From assembly GCF_037126465.1 (NCBI RefSeq), contig NC_088203.1, positions 52,179,581 to 52,243,580 on the forward strand: 64,000 nucleotides of DNA. The letters are read 5' to 3'. Shown piece after piece: positions 63,310 through 64,000 of this stretch (the first letter of the stretch is position 1; each line of letters opens with the position of its first letter). Both the position numbers and the translations under genes were made by a program. Below the pieces are notes generated by a model, which saw nothing but the letters and a program-made list of their open reading frames with translations, had not been told where the DNA came from and did not search any database. Source of the DNA: Ornithodoros turicata. Lineage: Eukaryota > Arthropoda > Arachnida > Ixodida > Argasidae.

Positions 63310-64000
63310 TTACGTAGGTGGATCGTCAACCCGACACGTCCAGAGCCAGAAATGAATGGAATGAAATCACCTATCTCGTTTGCCAACTCGATTTGAATGG
63401 TTGTCAATTCCTTCGCAGATACATATTTATAGTACAGGTTTGTGAATAAATAAGACATCACATCATTCCTACCCTGGACTCTGAATGGTATCGATCGAAG
63501 AAGTGGTGCTGTCACGTCACCCACAAATTCGTTCTCGATGACATCGCAGTATATGAAAATATAGTTTTGAGCAGGGAATAGACAAACGTCTCGTTCGGCG
63601 ACTGCATAACTTGAGAAAGTTGTCCTCTTTCCGAAGCCCAACATCAAAGCCAAATAAGGATGAAAGGTCACATAGCCATCGTTCATGCGTTCCAGGTGAC
63701 AAATTCCGTTGTATGGGTTACATACGAGGAGACGAGCATCTTGCGACAAATGAAGTTTTGTTCGATAGGCATGGTTAATGGAATTAACGAGGTCCTTCCC
63801 CGATTCGTAGTAGCCTTCTGGAACTTCATACTTTACCGTTCGTGAACGATAGGTAACTATGTTAATCGTTTCTTCCGTATCCACCTGGTATTTGAGTAGC
63901 TTCACGGGTGACCCTCTGTCCAACTCTCCACAGCCGATTATCTTTTCAGCCATGCCAAGCTTAGCGGCAAGAGTTGCGCTAATTTCCAAACCATAGTTCA
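63300..64000 (-). CDS. mCP: Minor capsid (penton-like) protein, N-terminus cut by window edge
   Basis: The frame is open from the window edge. An internal Met at 63987-63989 is probably not the start, because the family has a further N-terminal strand block. Conserved pattern in order: 'YEVPEGYYESGKDLVNSIN', 'HPYLALMLGF', 'NYIFIYCDVIENEFVGDVTA' with 'PLLRSIPF', then 'YYKYVSAKELTTIQIELANE' and 'GRVGLTIHLRK'. This order ('Y-C-D-x-x-E...V-G-D...P-L-L-R' then 'I-x-I-x-L/R-x-x-x-G-x-x-x-P-F') is what I know from Polinton/adintovirus penton-type single-jelly-roll proteins. At least ~230 residues are present. Confidence 0.75.
   Translation of the reverse strand, partial: NYGLEISATLAAKLGMAEKIIGCGELDRGSPVKLLKYQVDTEETINIVTYRSRTVKYEVPEGYYESGKDLVNSINHAYRTKLHLSQDARLLVCNPYNGICHLERMNDGYVTFHPYLALMLGFGKRTTFSSYAVAERDVCLFPAQNYIFIYCDVIENEFVGDVTAPLLRSIPFRVQGRNDVMSYLFTNLYYKYVSAKELTTIQIELANEIGDFIPFISGSGRVGLTIHLRKCI

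Larger units (their letters stand above)
52795..64000. mobile_element. Polinton/Maverick (adintovirus-like) element, right end outside window
   Basis: Eleven tightly packed ORFs include the defining set: retroviral-type integrase, A32-like ATPase, protein-primed family B DNA polymerase, adenain-like protease and jelly-roll capsid proteins. Most are on minus; only the small ORF at 57159 and the polymerase are on plus. Neighbouring frames overlap by a few bases or are a few bases apart. Plus and minus groups meet at shared polyadenylation signals near 61090, and diverge at 56820-57158. All frames are open. Terminal repeats and the 6-bp target duplication are not visible. The left limit given is the first supported ORF, not the true end. 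Confidence 0.9.

Overview
The window is animal nuclear DNA. It is most likely from an arachnid, and an ixodid tick is my best guess. The reasons are split genes with GT..AG sites, a tRNA-derived SINE with a tick-like body, many families of DNA transposons and non-LTR retrotransposons, and almost no single-copy host coding sequence. The species cannot be fixed from sequence alone. Nearly everything I could assign a function to is mobile-element DNA. I found no rRNA gene, no functional tRNA, no CRISPR array and no clear conserved host gene.

Layout. 0-7.6 kb: a PIF/Harbinger transposase exon and a YqaJ nuclease fragment (both minus), small MITEs, and a 1.35 kb hAT-type MITE carrying a SINE. 7.67-13.70 kb: a 6 kb TTAA-flanked element holding a broken gene with a P2X7-like zinc-binding domain, plus Penelope-like and LINE reverse-transcriptase scraps. 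13.9-37.9 kb: a degenerate Ty3/gypsy retrotransposon on the minus strand, cut apart twice. A 4.09 kb TTAA element splits its integrase, and about 16 kb of CACTA/EnSpm-type DNA separates gag from pol. The CACTA block carries one long, intact TNP2-like transposase, a decayed second copy, exon-like pieces of a possible second gene, and later insertions (a 4.26 kb element inside a satellite-like array, and a fold-back element). 38-48 kb: a mariner transposase relic, an ISL2EU-type element (THAP-DDE transposase on plus, YqaJ nuclease on minus, convergent), and a LINE tail interrupted by two independent insertions. 48-52.8 kb: mostly non-coding, with a perfect 29-bp hairpin and several minisatellites.

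52.8-64 kb: the largest intact system, a Polinton/Maverick (adintovirus-like) element that runs off the right edge. Its genes are packed with overlaps or gaps of a few bases. They are a retroviral-type integrase with a C-terminal chromodomain-like segment, two related small ORFs, a small hydrophobic-tailed protein, an A32-like packaging ATPase, a protein-primed family B DNA polymerase, an adenain-like cysteine protease, a double-jelly-roll capsid candidate, a basic core-like protein and a penton-like minor capsid protein. Together these would cover replication, integration, genome packaging, virion maturation and capsid formation. Every ORF in the block is open, so the copy looks young.

The nested insertions were read from target-site duplications and from host-element reading frames that resume exactly when the insert is taken out. 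They give a relative age order for much of the window.
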